Assembly (NCBI GenBank): GCA_032622095.1
Contig: CP136069.1
Location: forward strand, 184,501,122-184,565,121
Length of the DNA stretch: 64,000 nucleotides
DNA from: Siphonodentalium dalli
Lineage: Eukaryota > Mollusca > Scaphopoda > Gadilida > Siphonodentaliidae
Direction of reading: 5' to 3'
Shown: positions 45,601 to 55,666 of the stretch, piece after piece
Position numbering within the stretch: the stretch's first letter is position 1
Layout of the letters: every line of letters starts with the position of its first letter
The notes under the pieces: generated by a model
Databases searched by the model: none
What the model was told of the DNA's origin: nothing
The model's input: only the letters and a program-made list of their open reading frames with translations
Translations under genes and position numbers: made by a program

Positions 45601-48600
45601 CAAGGTATTGTGAAATTGGGAGACTTAGGACTTGGCAGATTTTTCAGCTCTAAAACAACTGCAGCACATTCTCTAGGTAAATATATAATGAATAGCTTTC
45701 TTTGCTTTCTCAATAAGTATAATCACACTGGATAATTATAGCTACCTTAGGGCCAAATAAATAAATATTCCATGTTCTGAGGCACCACCCTCGTCACTCA
45801 GGCACCACACTCGTCACCATTCTCGTCACTCAGGCACCACCCTCGTTACTCAGGCACCAACCTCGTCACTCAGCCACCACCCTCGTCACTCAGGCACCAC
45901 CCTCGTCACTGAGTCACCACTCTCGTCACTCGGGCACCACCCTCGTCATTCAGGCACCACCCTCATCACTCAGCCACCACCTCATTACTCAGGCACCACC
46001 CTCGTCATTTAATTTTTCTTTTAAAAAGTCGTCAAACATTTTTAGCTCATCTTTACTTTGTATTTTATTGAAAAACATGGCTGTCAGTGGCCATCTTGGA
46101 TTTTACTCTTTCTATGACTAAATCCTTCAGCACACCCCAAAGGCCATCTCCCTAATCCGATCATCACTAAACATCATATTTACCTTCGGTGTGACCTCTA
46201 GATGGGAGCCATCTATTTTTTCCAAAATTCTTTTAAAAACATGGTCGCCAGTGGCCATCTTTGATTTCAAATTTGAATCCATCGGCACACCTATTGAAGA
46301 ATTGTTTTGAAAATTTACTGCATGTTCTGGATCATCTCTAGATGGGAGCTATCGATTTTGAAAAATTTTCAATCACGAACATGGCTGCTGGTAGTCATCT
46401 TGGATTTTACTCTTTGCATAACCAAATCCTTTGGCACGCCCTACAGACCACATGCTGCATCCGGTCATCACCAAACTTGGATCTTTTCATTACTTAAGCA
46501 TTTAAACTGTCCGAGTTCGCTATTGCTCTATGGACTGTAATATATGGCATGATCCTATTACCAAGTTGAGCTACAATGTCATTGACACTTTCATTTTTAA
46601 TGTTTTCAGTTAGCAATATTGGATTTGAACAACAAATTTTGTTTTGTTTGTTTCTGAATTATGTTTTCCAGATTTTGAAAAAAATAAATAACTGAAAAGC
46701 CCTCCCTCTCTCATCTCAAAATTTAATTCAAAATGCTTGAGACACAAATATTTTATTTCAATGGCCTAATCAAATATAGTGCAAATATGGCCATTAAAAA
46801 TAAATATCTGTGTGCTCAGGCACATTATATATGGAAATTTTGATGAGGGAGGGAGGCTTTTAATTATACCCCATCCAAAAGATATGTCTGTCCATCCATC
46901 TGTCCATGCTCTCATATATCTCAACCATGAGTTATCAGATCTTGATGACATTTAGTATGCTGGTTTGTCATCAGGAGGGCTTTCAAAAGAGGATTCATTG
47001 TTCATTGACATTGTTCGCATTTTCCGTTCAAGATTAATCCCTCTGTATTATATCTGAAAATTTTGGATTTCCATTCGTGCGCTCATATATCTCAACCATG
47101 AGTTATCAGATCTTGATATAATTTGGTGTGCAGGTTTGTCATCAGGATGGCTTTCAAAAGAGGATTCATTGTTCATTGTTCGCATTTTCCGTTCAAGATT
47201 AATCCCTCTGTATTATATCTGAAAATTTTGGATTTCCATTCGTGCGCTCATATATCTCAACCATGAGTTATCAGATCTTGATATAATTTGGTGTGCAGGT
47301 TTGTCATCAGGATGGCTTTCAAAAGAGGATTCATTGAGTTGTCCCTCTTTGTTTATCTGAAAATGATGGATTTTCGTCCATCTGCTCATATATCTCAACT
47401 AGCTTTGATGAGATGGAGTCATCTGATAATATTTTTTTTCTGCAGTTGGCACACCTTACTACATGTCACCAGAGAGAATCCACGAGACTGGATACAACTT
47501 CAAGTCAGATATTTGGTCTCTGGGCTGTCTTCTGTATGAGGTGAGCAAATAATGCTATTTCTTAAAAATATTTCTATGAATTCATAATTTGGATTGTTGA
47601 CAGATGATTAAGAGTATGTGACAGTTGACCTTCCAACCAACAAACCATGTGACTTTTTGTGTACCTACGTACCTTTGTGATAGTAACACATTCCAGAAGT
47701 CACAAGTATATGTATGATAACATGTCTAATATTGTCCCATCCATCAGTTGGGGTTATATTCATTGCATTACTATTATGAGGCATTTCGTGTTTGGCTAGG
47801 ACCTACGGAAACAGTGCACGATATTGTGGGCTGTAGGAGGGCTGAAAAGTATTAACAAAAAAAGATATTTGATTCTCAGGGAATTTTTTTAATTTATTTT
47901 TATTTTTTATTCTTTTTCTGACCATATTATTTATTTATTTTTTATTTTTTATTTTTTTCTGCCCATAGACTGGCATAGTAAGTTATTATACCTTCACAGG
48001 TCCAGAAAATGTAGGGAGAACTTTGTAACGGATATAAACTAATTTCATCTGAAGAAAAAAGAATGACAAATTATGACATTGTACTACCCATACTACCCAT
48101 ACATGATATATATATTGATATGATTTTAATATCGGCACAATCATTTTTAACAGCAGGCAGAACTACATATCCGATTCATATAAAAATTCTGAATGTAAAT
48201 ACAGTCAAAATGAAAAAATAATGTGATCTTTCAAACTATAATAGAAAGCCTTGATTCACTTATTCTGCGTACAAATTAGAGACACTATGTACCACAATGG
48301 ACGATAGACAATAAAACTTGAAACAACCATCATAAACATGGCCAATATACACAGCTTGTCAAACTGTAGGCCAATTGCACTCCGGTTTGCATAATTGCAA
48401 TAGCGTAGCGCAATTTGTATGTAAAATTTAGTTTGAAATACGTATTTTATGGGATAACTTAAAAAAGGTTGTTAGCGAAGATATTTGAACGGTAAATTTC
48501 ATTACACACATGCTTTTCTATATCTTCTATCATGTTTATTTTCATACACATTTCCTGTAAATGCATGTACTGTAACAGATTCTTTCATTAATATCCATGC

Positions 48601-51600
48601 AGTCTTGATGTGAATCATTTCTCCAGGGATTTTGTTAACAATTTCAGATGGCCGCTTTGCAGTCTCCATTTTATGGCGATAAGATGAATTTATACTCGCT
48701 ATGTAAAAAGATTGAGCAATGTGATTATCCGCCCCTACCTGCCGATTGTTACTCGGAGGAGGTAAGTTATTGATTTATTGGTATTGGAATTAACTGTCTC
48801 TATTAAGTCTGATTCGATCATCCTATATTTGACAACAAAATGTTCAAATTATCTCTCAATTTATAATTATACGCCGTTTTGAAAAAAAGTCTGAACTGAA
48901 TGTAATGAAATTTGGTTTTATTAGCACAAAATACAGGACAAGTTCGAATTCAGGTTCCGCCAACCAATTATCACAAGAGTTAAAGATACGGGCGGCGTTG
49001 GCGGTGGGTATGCTGTTAAAATATTCAGCTCCGTCAAACACCGCCATAAACAGAAAGAATAGTAAAATATAGACAGACCTTGTTCTTATACCAATCAGAA
49101 ATATGGCATACAGTATGTTATTGTCAAATATTTTTCCTTTATTATGTATACAAAAGCAAAAAACATTACAGAACCTGGCTTTTGTTTAGATCCAGATATG
49201 GTAAACATAAAGAGCGTTATTTGTTACTGTTTTCCTGATATGGAAAAAATAAAGAGCGTTTATATCATTTGTGTGTGATTAACCAATAGAATTGTGCCGT
49301 GTTATGTGAACAGAAGCAAAACTTCTGTAGCACAAGCAGGTTCTTGTTAATGTACACCATCGTACGTCTTGATGACAATATACTATTTATGCGCTGATTA
49401 TGTTTGGCATATGAACAAAACTATATATGTTTTAATAAATATTCATTCTGTTGATGGCGATTTGAACAAATATGAATATTTCTGCAACGAACGCCGCCCG
49501 TGCCTTTAAGGCCCTTTTTGTTGGACTTTGCACTCAATTTTCATTTCTGGATGATAACTTTAGTATGTCTGAACTGAATGAAATGAAATTTGGTATGCAA
49601 GTTTAACAGCCCAAAATACAGGTCATGTTCGAATTTGGGTTTTGCCCACCAATTTTCACAAGAGTTGTGACCCTTTGTTGAAATTACCAGTCGTATTTTG
49701 CCATGCCCTAGCCTTGCTCTTGTTTACAATTATTATTTTATGTAAATGTTTCAATTTGTGTGTACCCGGTACCTCTGTTCTATTTTTTAAATTTCCTGAC
49801 AAGATTGGTGAAATGAGGCAATGTCATGTAAAGTTTTCTGAAAATTCCACAATTTATTTAGGTAAAAGAATTAACCTTAAAATTTAGCATGTCTGTGCTA
49901 GAGTCGACTGGATGGGCATTATCTGCAAAAAAACCTTGCTCATCAAATTTCCGGTGAATGTTTGCAGAAACTTAGTGCCACAGGTAGTCAGTCTCTTTAT
50001 AAAAACAGTTTCAGTGATGGCACTACATTCAAGCCTTGAAATAGTGTGCCTGTCATTTGCAGAATGAGGTCCCCAGAGTAGGGTCCTACGAATTGGAGAT
50101 TTTGATCGAATCAAATATCGAATTCAGGAAATCGAATCGAATATCGAATCGAATCATATCTGTGTGTTGCATTCTCAAATGGGCATGTTTTGTCAACGAT
50201 TAGACGATTTGTGAAATGTTCTATGAACTACATGCACGAAGTTCCATCATAACTTATGTGCCGATGAACCGTCGTTTGCAATACTATTAACTTCAAATGA
50301 TAATTGTCGAGAGAAAAAAAAACAGATTATAAAAAACAGATTTAAAAAAACGTCCATGCGGCCGTCACGACGATTAATATATAACCACTAAACGGATTAT
50401 CGGAACAAAAATCCCACATGAAATTTGTACAGTTTGCATGTACATGCAAAATAGCAAATCGACATTCGAAATCACCCGTTGTTATAAACTTGAAGATGCA
50501 ACAGGGTAGCCTGTTTATGTAGTGCTGGATGCTTCTTGAACAGATGATTACATAGATGGGTCGTTGTCGCAGATGCTTGAGATTTATACACCATGTTGCA
50601 GTCATCACACGCACGTGTAAGTCCCTGCACTACCTGCAACTTTATCATGTTTAAAATAAACATGAATAACGGATGACATTTTGTCAAGTGTCAAAGTACG
50701 CTCCGAAATTGAAAGTAAACTTCAAAAGAAAACACCGCCAAAATGCAATTTTCGATGCCGGGAACATGTGTTGTTTAAATTCTCAGCGATATTACATAAC
50801 GCAGAATCTTAGGATAGACGGCGGATAATGCTAGCGGTTGCTCAGTCGCTATTATTATTCACGCGTGTCGTCGGTCCAACGGTGATCTCCGAACTTTTGG
50901 CTACCATCATGTTCAAAGCTAGAATTCAGGCGTATTTATTCGTCCTATAGTGGCTAATTGCTGGCTATACTTATATTTAAAATATATAATCGCGATGTAC
51001 AATAAGAATTATTAGGTGCATATTATATACATCATTTTCTGTAATTAAATGGCACAAAAAACAGCTAAGATCGACTTGTACTTGTCCGTAAACAGCCTAC
51101 TTTTCCATTAGTGTATAATCGAAATTTCGAGTTGGCAATTTCGACTCGAATTCGAATCGAATTTGACTTTCGAATCGAATCTCGAATCGAATATTGAATA
51201 TTCGCAGGACCCTACCCCAGAGGGTGAATTTAGTGATGCTGCCCCGCATAGCGGGCTAGCATGATCAAATTCACCCTCTGGGGACCTCATTCTGCTTACA
51301 TCTCAGCAGAATGAGGTTCCCAGAGGGTGAATTTGGTGATGCTAGCCCGCTATGCGGGGTAGCATCACTAAATTCACCCTCTGGGGACCTCATTCTGCAA
51401 ATGACAGACACCCTATTTCAAGACTTGACTACATTTAATTACATATTCTGTGTGTATGAGGACAGTGCTCCTTCTTGCATTGTACTGTCCACAATTGTAG
51501 AAATTGTGTACAACTAACAGTGTTAAGTTTTGGCACCAAGAGGACTTTGTCAAATTATTATTGTTAGTAAAATCTCTTTTACAGCTAAGGAACCTTGTAA

Positions 51601-51713
51601 AGATCTGTATAAATCCCGATGCTGATCAGCGTCCAGATATAGGTCACATCTACGAGATTGCTAAACAGATGCACCAAAAGTTCACGGAGAATGATAGCTC
51701 CGCCCACCGATGA
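36441..51713 (+). CDS. NEK7: NEK6/NEK7-type mitotic serine/threonine kinase, complete, eight coding exons
   Basis: A NIMA-related kinase; vertebrate NEK6/NEK7 act downstream of NEK9 in spindle assembly and cytokinesis. Coding exons 36441-36605, 39854-39916, 41600-41710, 43050-43158, 45569-45676, 47446-47540, 48648-48761 and 51585-51713 join in phase to 297 codons plus TGA, against 302 in human NEK7. Seen: glycine loop GKGQFSEV (30-37), catalytic Lys52 in VALKKV, HRD at 148-150 in HRDIKPPNV, DLG at 168-170 (replacing DFG, as in NEK6/7), activation loop [16 protein letters not shown] with Ser184, and [13 protein letters not shown] constant offset of 11 maps Lys52, Tyr86 and Ser184 to NEK7 Lys63, Tyr97 (autoinhibitory) and Ser195 (NEK9 target). 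The N-terminal extension is short, as in the family. NEK7 fits slightly better than NEK6 ([20 protein letters not shown]); it may be the single invertebrate pro-orthologue. Confidence 0.97.
36660..36970. repeat. ~80-bp degenerate tandem repeat, about four units
   Basis: Units share AAATACCAC(A/G)AGAAGTGA, CAGCCCTAAACCACTAACC and GCATGCAAGCAATGTA. In NEK7 intron 1 (between coding exons 1 and 2). Confidence 0.8.
37353..38105. mobile_element. TTAA-type MITE with the palindrome module, truncated and interrupted
   Basis: Starts TTAACCCTTTCATGACGGGA like 15802-16322, carries the palindrome module, then A-rich AAAGAATGTAAGAAAAA repeats. A second element (37552-37927) is inserted and the right end is lost after GAGGCGACCTAC. 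Confidence 0.7.
37552..37927. mobile_element. Small element with a ~21-bp CCGCGGTGTA tandem core
   Basis: Inverted ends CTGCTGGAAAAAACAAATG and inverse of ACTTGTTTTGTCCAGCGG enclose about ten diverged copies of TGCCGTTCGGCCGCGGTGTA. Strikingly GC-rich against its surroundings. Confidence 0.72.
38106..39042. other. AT-rich NEK7 intron sequence, nothing recognised
   Basis: TTTATTTTATT-rich stretches at 38120-38150 and AAAATGAAAAACCG near 38430 might be ends of one element, but I cannot define it. Confidence 0.4.
39043..39411 (+). mobile_element. TTAA-flanked ~370-bp repeat, copy 2, uninterrupted
   Basis: TTAA at both ends; collinear with the copies at 736-1117 (inverse) and 21978-23202. This copy provides the intact reference across the insertion point used by the 22046-22931 element. 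Confidence 0.78.
39485..39842. repeat. 40-bp minisatellite ending at the NEK7 exon-2 acceptor
   Basis: About eight or nine units of TATGAAGTCAGACATCTGAT plus GGTGATATATGATTTTACGG; the first units are a few bases longer. The last unit runs into ATTTTCATTAACAG, the acceptor of exon 2. Confidence 0.93.
39854..39916 (+). CDS. NEK7: NEK7 coding exon 2
   Basis: Residues 56-76, [20 protein letters not shown], the conserved alpha-C segment of NEK6/7. Acceptor attaacag, donor AAG|GTGAGT. A 40-bp minisatellite ends about 11 bp before the exon. Confidence 0.96.
39917..41316. other. NEK7 intron 2, no gene recognised
   Basis: Includes diverged members of the GTATAGAAAGGG repeat (about 39935-40225). Otherwise AT-rich with ACATGTA steps. 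Confidence 0.5.
41317..41492. repeat. 35-bp minisatellite, five units
   Basis: Units GTTGATACATGTATCTGAGT plus ACTGGGCTTTATACA, very similar to each other. In NEK7 intron 2. Confidence 0.93.
41600..41710 (+). CDS. NEK7: NEK7 coding exon 3
   Basis: Residues 77-113, with [11 protein letters not shown] and [17 protein letters not shown] covering beta-4, beta-5 and the hinge. Tyr86 aligns with the autoinhibitory Tyr97 of human NEK7. Acceptor atttcag, donor AAG|GTAAGT. Confidence 0.97.
41759..42093. mobile_element. hAT-like MITE, 335 bp, with GCTGCAACGATAC ends
   Basis: Starts TAGGGCTGCAACGATACAC and ends TTGTTGCAACCCTA, with an 8-bp duplication ATACTTGG (41751-41758) / ATCCTTGG (42094-42101). 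Many internal ATACGATAC and TCACGATACAC motifs. NEK7 intron 3. Confidence 0.88.
42720..42995. mobile_element. Palindromic MITE of the GAGGTCCCCAGAGG family, long form
   Basis: Palindrome at 42733-42812, then ~90 bp, then the inverse of the middle segment described at 25200-25590 (GGTGACTAATGGGTGAAC, CTTCAACTGGGGAAC). Right end degraded. Confidence 0.65.
43050..43158 (+). CDS. NEK7: NEK7 coding exon 4
   Basis: Residues 114-149 plus one base: [18 protein letters not shown] and [13 protein letters not shown], leading into the HRD catalytic loop split across the intron. Acceptor ttttag, donor AGAG|GTAAAT. Confidence 0.97.
43540..43715. mobile_element. Truncated TTAA-type MITE with the palindrome module
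   Basis: Begins TTAACCCTTCCATGACTG and contains TGCCAATGCATTCTCTTATA with its inverse and part of a second module; the right end is missing. Confidence 0.7.
44035..44434 (+). mobile_element. 400-bp TTAA element (CCCTTTACCCAAC ends), left copy of an inverted pair
   Basis: TTAA both sides. Contains two copies of the palindrome module separated by an A/T-rich spacer. Nearly identical to 45136-45535 in inverse orientation. Confidence 0.9.
44740..44870. repeat. CAT/ATC-rich simple repeat next to a SINE
   Basis: Imperfect (CAT)n and CAACAGCATCATC repeats immediately upstream of the tRNA-like sequence at 44872. Confidence 0.8.
44872..44975 (+). mobile_element. tRNA-derived SINE head
   Basis: CGGTGGCTCAATTGGTTAGG fits a pol III A box and CAGTTCAAATCT a B box, about 50 bp apart as in tRNAs with a long variable arm. 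The sequence continues into AACTCAAAATCGTCATC. It sits in NEK7 intron 4 inside the loop of the inverted 400-bp pair. Not a functional tRNA (no clean acceptor stem). Confidence 0.65.
45136..45535 (-). mobile_element. 400-bp TTAA element, right copy of the inverted pair
   Basis: Inverse of 44035-44434 with only scattered differences; the right border TTAA is mutated to CTAA. Ends ~34 bp before NEK7 exon 5. Confidence 0.9.
45569..45676 (+). CDS. NEK7: NEK7 coding exon 5 (catalytic loop and DLG)
   Basis: Residues 150-185 plus one base: [33 protein letters not shown]. Asp150 is the catalytic base and Asp168 the metal ligand. A 400-bp TTAA element ends about 34 bp before the exon, just upstream of its polypyrimidine tract. 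Confidence 0.97.
45779..46012. repeat. ~20-bp minisatellite, about 11 units
   Basis: Units CACCACCCTCGTCACTCAGG with small changes. In NEK7 intron 5. Confidence 0.93.
46015..46480. repeat. Interspersed repeat (GGCCATCTTGGATTTTAC family)
   Basis: Repeated phrases CATGG(C/T)(T/C)GCCAGTGGCCATC, CACCAAACTT and CTAGATGGGAGC. Related, inverse, to 26940-27260. Confidence 0.6.
46880..47410. repeat. Tandem ~165-bp repeat, about 3.5 units
   Basis: CTCATATATCTCAACCATGA recurs at 46911, 47082, 47247 and (diverged) 47385; units also share GGCTTTCAAAAGAGGATTC. NEK7 intron 5, ending ~35 bp from exon 6. Confidence 0.88.
47446..47540 (+). CDS. NEK7: NEK7 coding exon 6
   Basis: Residues 186-217: [19 protein letters not shown] and [13 protein letters not shown], the P+1 loop, APE-equivalent SPE and alpha-F. 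Acceptor ttctgcag, donor GAG|GTGAGC. Confidence 0.97.
47541..48647. other. NEK7 intron 6, nothing recognised
   Basis: AT-rich, with a TTTATTTTT-rich tract at 47886-47960 and no element borders. Confidence 0.5.
48648..48761 (+). CDS. NEK7: NEK7 coding exon 7
   Basis: Residues 218-255: [20 protein letters not shown] and [18 protein letters not shown], nearly invariant in NEK6/7. Acceptor atttcag, donor GAG|GTAAGT. Confidence 0.97.
48870..49730. repeat. Interspersed repeat interrupted by an inverted-repeat element
   Basis: The flanks belong to the repeat seen at 16845-17135 (AATACAGG(A/T)CA(A/T)GTTCGAAT and GCCATGCCCTAGCC). Between them, about 48988-49502 is bounded by CGGGCGGCGTT and AACGCCGCCCG, inverse of each other. 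Confidence 0.6.
50030..51427. mobile_element. Palindromic MITE with 8-bp TSD, hosting a nested hAT-like element
   Basis: ACTACATT flanks at 50022-50029 and 51428-51435. Ends CAAGCCTTGAAATAG and inverse. Without the insert at 50079-51214 the sequence reads GAGGTCCCCAGAGGGTGAAT, as in the intact relatives. Confidence 0.92.
50079..51214. mobile_element. hAT-like element, 1136 bp, carrying a BED zinc-finger remnant
   Basis: Target duplication CCCCAGAG at 50071-50078 and 51215-51222. Ends TAGGGTCCTACGAA and inverse TAGGGTCCTGCGAA with TCGAATCGAATA-rich subterminal DNA. On the minus strand, 50687-50472 encodes [20 protein letters not shown] followed by [11 protein letters not shown], i.e. Cys-x2-Cys ... 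His-x4-5-His of the BED finger found at the N-terminus of hAT transposases. The rest of the transposase is absent. Confidence 0.93.
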
Positions 51714-52308
51714 CTACTGTGTTCACCACCATCACGCCTTCAATCACATCTCACCATTGTGAAATGTTCACAGTATTAAGTCACTATAGAGTTTAGGAGA
51801 ATTTAATTCTTTCCTAAAATTGATTTGTTTCAAAGTTATTTCCACAACAATTGGTAATATGAGTAGTTTGGCATTTTGAGATGATTTTTTGCCAAAAGAT
51901 TTGAAAAAGTGTTTTAGACTGCACTCTGTTAAGAAAACAACATGGCAAAGTTATTTCTCCTATAGAGGTAGAGGTATCTTCAAATATTTTTAGATTTTGT
52001 TCTAAATTTCAAAGAATATATATAGAGCGTATGTTTTTTTTATAAAGGAAAACATATTTCAAATGGCATTAGTAATGGAGAAACCATTTGATTTTTTGCA
52101 TGGCTGTTTCACCATTATGAGATCATCTGTATATAGATCTAGATGTCTTTGGTTTGTGGTCTTTTCAAATCTTTACAATTTTTGTCCCGCCGACATTCCA
52201 TCGGAGGACTATAGTAATGACTCTCGTCCGTGCATCTATGCATCCGTCCATCGTCTGTGCTTACATTTCGATACTTATGTGGCTATTACTACATTATATA
52301 ATTATTGT
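51428..52308. other. End of NEK7 intron 7, exon 8 and its 3' flank
   Basis: After the stop at 51713 the flank is AT-rich with no repeat signature to ~52300; it probably includes the 3' untranslated region, though no canonical poly(A) signal is visible. Confidence 0.45.
51585..51713 (+). CDS. NEK7: NEK7 coding exon 8 (C-terminus and stop)
   Basis: Residues 256-297 and TGA at 51711-51713: [20 protein letters not shown] then a tail ending SSAHR. Acceptor ttttacag. I see no canonical AATAAA in the kilobase after the stop, so the 3' end is unplaced. Confidence 0.95.
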   Translation, partial: LRNLVKICINPDADQRPDIGHIYEIAKQMHQKFTENDSSAHR

Positions 52309-52459
52309 CAAGCCTTGAAATAGGGTGTCTGTCATTTGCAGAATGAGGTCCCCAGAGGGTGAATTTAGTGATGCTACCCCACATAGCAGGCTAGCATCAC
52401 CAAATTCACCCTCTGGGGACCTCAATCTGCAAATGACAGACACCCTATTTCAAGGCTTG
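52309..52459. mobile_element. Intact palindromic MITE, 151 bp, with 8-bp TSD
   Basis: ATTATTGT at 52301-52308 and 52460-52467. Near-perfect palindrome from CAAGCCTTGAAATAGGG inward. The cleanest reference copy of this family in the window. Confidence 0.93.
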
Positions 52460-52810
52460 ATTATTGTATTGATGTATGATGCTCAAACTACTCACCACTG
52501 CCTTTTTACAATTTGGCATTTTCTATTTACTAGTAATGTGATTAAGGCCAAATATGTACAAATTCTGTGTTCTCAGGCACCTTTCTCATCACCCAAAATT
52601 TACCCACAATTCTCTGAGAGTTCAAAGTTCAATCTCCCATTTTTGCACTATTTGTCGCCCGAAAATTTGGGAGGACTATTGTAATCAGCTGCGTTCGTTG
52701 GTGCGTGTGTCTGTCCATCCAATCGCTCGGGTGCACATTTGATTCTTAGGTGGTCAGGGGAGGAGCCTAAGACAAAAGAAAGTTTGACATGATCGACCAC
52801 CTAATGTCAA

Positions 52811-53030
52811 ACTACAGTAATGCTCTAATTAATCGACTCCTTAAACACAGCAGAATTATGGGTAACTTTTCAGGATTTAGTCGGAAATATGGCTTGTTGC
52901 ATTCATCGGAAAGCTCTCGGGGAGAGCTTTCCGATGAATGGCAACAAGCCATATTTTCGACTAAATCCTGAAAAGTTACCCATAATTCTGCTGTGTTTAA
53001 GGAGTCGATTAATTAGAGCATTACTGTACC
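52811..53030. mobile_element. TA-flanked mariner-like palindromic MITE, nearly perfect
   Basis: Arms of ~105 bp from TACAGTAATGCTCTAATTAA; the centre is AAGCTCTCGGGGAGAGCTT. TA at both borders and CAGT at the terminus, as in Tc1/mariner elements. Confidence 0.9.
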
Positions 53031-53217
53031 ACCTAATGCCCATTATTCCGTACAATTTAGTAGTTAAGTGGTATTCTTAAGTTGTCAAAAGCAACAAAAG
53101 AAAGACCACTTAAAGACCATATGTATGGGTGTCCGTCCAGACGTTAACTCCAATTCAAGTTATCTGATCGAAACGAAACTTGGTATGAAGAATAACCATC
53201 ACATTATTGAGGTGAAG

Positions 53218-53726
53218 TTAACCCTTTCAGTGCCAAGTTCGATTTTTGTATCAACCCATATGGCCTGTGCCAATGCATTCTCTTATATATGCGAGTCGAC
53301 CATAGGTCTACTCACATATATAAGAGAATGCATTGGCCTAACAATTTTTCATCATTTGTTATTATTTTTTACAATTTTAATAATTTTTTCTTATATTCTT
53401 AAACTCTTTCAGTGCCAGACTTATTTTGTAAATTTAGTGCCAGGGAATCTTACGTTTTTCATGGGCATCAAAATTATTACTATGAATACTTGGTGATAGT
53501 TTTGAGTTATAACATGCCCCTAAGGTTTTACCCAGTTTGTTTTTAAATTCGCTATAGCATGATTAAGCATACCCCAAAAAATTCAACCCAAAAAAAAAAG
53601 AAACATCTAAAAAAAAAAAAAATTATTTTTATTTTTTTTAGGGCCGATTTTATCGGCTCCTGGCAGGCACTCTACAGACCGTAAATTAGGGCCGATGAGA
53701 TCGGCCCCTGGCACTGAAAGAGTTAA
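53218..53726. mobile_element. TTAA-flanked MITE (GTGCCAAGTTCGAT ends) with nested palindrome module
   Basis: Same structure as 5267-5742, with the palindrome module at 53270-53340 and CCCTTTCAGTGCC / inverse ends. Confidence 0.85.
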
Positions 53727-54189
53727 TAACTGATAAATGGAGTAATCTTCAAAAGAAACTCAAAGATTGAAATTTGGTGTGTGGCTCACCTTTGAGAACA
53801 TGCAGGTTATCGTCTAATGGGAGTAAATTTGCTAGAATTTGACTTCTTTATTCCTAAGAAAAAGCCAACTTCTCTAAAAGCACCTCCATTTGGGTGATGT
53901 GGGGTCTGCAACCTTTTATATAAATTTAGGTATCCTCTTGAAGATATAGCGACTAAATAGGGACTGGATAATAGGTTTTATGTACATGTAGCATATCTTT
54001 ACAATTCTCTATATATACATTTATATCTAGAATTCTTGAAAAAAAATCTGAAAAGGTTCCCACCATCATCCAAGTTTCCACACAACCCGAGAACATAGTT
54101 ATTATATTAGAAGCATAATTATTACAAACCATCTTTGTCACATTTTGTTATGTGATTTTTTTTTTGTATCAAGATTGCGGGTTGACCCA

Positions 54190-54457
54190 TTAACCCTTTC
54201 ATGATTGGACCTTCCTGAAACTTTGTGAAATCCCTGTGCCAATGCATTCTCTTATATATTTGAGTCTCCCATAGGGAGCCTTGCATATATAAGATAATAC
54301 ATTGGCCTAACAATATTTACCTTGAACTTGTAAGGCAGTGCATTCTCTTACATTATATATGCAAGGTTCCCTATGGGAGACTTGCATATATGAGAAAATG
54401 CACTGTCACATGGTGTTTAATGCTGCACCAGCGGAACTCATGTCATTAAAGGGTTAA
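54190..54457. mobile_element. TTAA-flanked MITE (CATGATTGGA end) with two palindrome modules
   Basis: TTAA at 54190-54193 and 54454-54457. Contains TGCCAATGCATTCTCTTATA and a second, diverged module. Same family as 15802-16322 and 62205-62432. Confidence 0.82.
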
Positions 54458-54654
54458 TGTCCATTCCAATTATTGTGATGTCTGCGTATATTATTGACAA
54501 ATGGCTTCATTATTATCATTCCATTGATCGGTTTGTTGAAGGAACTGTAAATAACTTTGAGATCATCCTTTGCTGGACAAAGGTTTTAACCCCTTCTATA
54601 CTAAATACCATTGACGAGTAGTTCCCTTAGGAAATGTTCACAAGCCTGCAAATA

Positions 54655-55060
54655 CTGTGTGTGTTATTTGCAGAATGAGGTCCCCAGAGGGTGAATATAG
54701 TGACACTATCCCGCATGGCAAATTCATCCTCTGGAAACCCCATTCTGCTTAGGCCTCAACTGCTATCAGAGACTAGGATCAGATTGAAGTTCCCCGGTTG
54801 AAATTGGTGAAGTTCACCCATTAGTCACCTTGATTTTATGCATTTTATCTTCTGCAATTTAGAGGATTAGAAACTTCCCAGAAGGGAAAAAGTAACTTAA
54901 AATAATGTTAATTTGAGACTTTTGATACTTCCCAGATGAGGCCTAAACAGAATGAGGTCCCCACAGGGTGAATTTGGTAATTCTAGCCCGCTATGAAGGA
55001 CATCATCACTAAATTCAACCTCTGGGGAACTCATTCTGCAAATGACAGACACACTATTTG
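54655..55060. mobile_element. Long-form palindromic MITE of the GAGGTCCCCAGAGG family
   Basis: Collinear with 25200-25590: left palindrome half, GATCAGATTGAAGTTCCCC segment, then right half ending CTCATTCTGCAAATGACAGA. Confidence 0.72.
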
Positions 55061-55658
55061 CTTGGTAATGTTAAGATAATAAGTTCATCAAATGGCCTAC
55101 TGGTCAATGAGTGTTTAGTAAAGAAAGAGCTAACAAGTATGGGGTATATGATAACTACATACTATCAAGTTTGTGAATTAATAAATATAACTTCTTGAAC
55201 TTAATAGAAACACAAGTTATTTCTTATAATTTAGTCCTAAGATTTACCAAAAATAACTTTTTTTCTTAATATATATCAAGAGAAAAAGATATTGTTTTTA
55301 TGCGATTACATTGTGCACCTGACTCAAGAAACGATTGTATCAGGCACGTTTATATATACAGTACGTGATACCTACCTGTATGTGCCACACATCTGTAGAG
55401 GAACCTGATTTCCATTAAGTCTCTTTTGACATTGCTAATTTTGATATGGCATGTGTGATTGATTTTGTCCTATTATTATATCACACACTTGTGCTTCTAC
55501 AAGGAGTCATGTATTCACTATGGCATCATTAATAAATAGCAATTTAGTTAATTGAGATATTTCATGATTGACAGCTTTTGATTAATATTGTATGCATATT
55601 TCCTGATTATAGAGGCCTAGTATGACCCAAATAATAATATTGTAGGACTATATGAAAC
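55061..55658. other. AT-rich intergenic DNA, nothing recognised
   Basis: No open frame or element border seen. Confidence 0.5.
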
Positions 55659-55666
55659 ATATCAGT

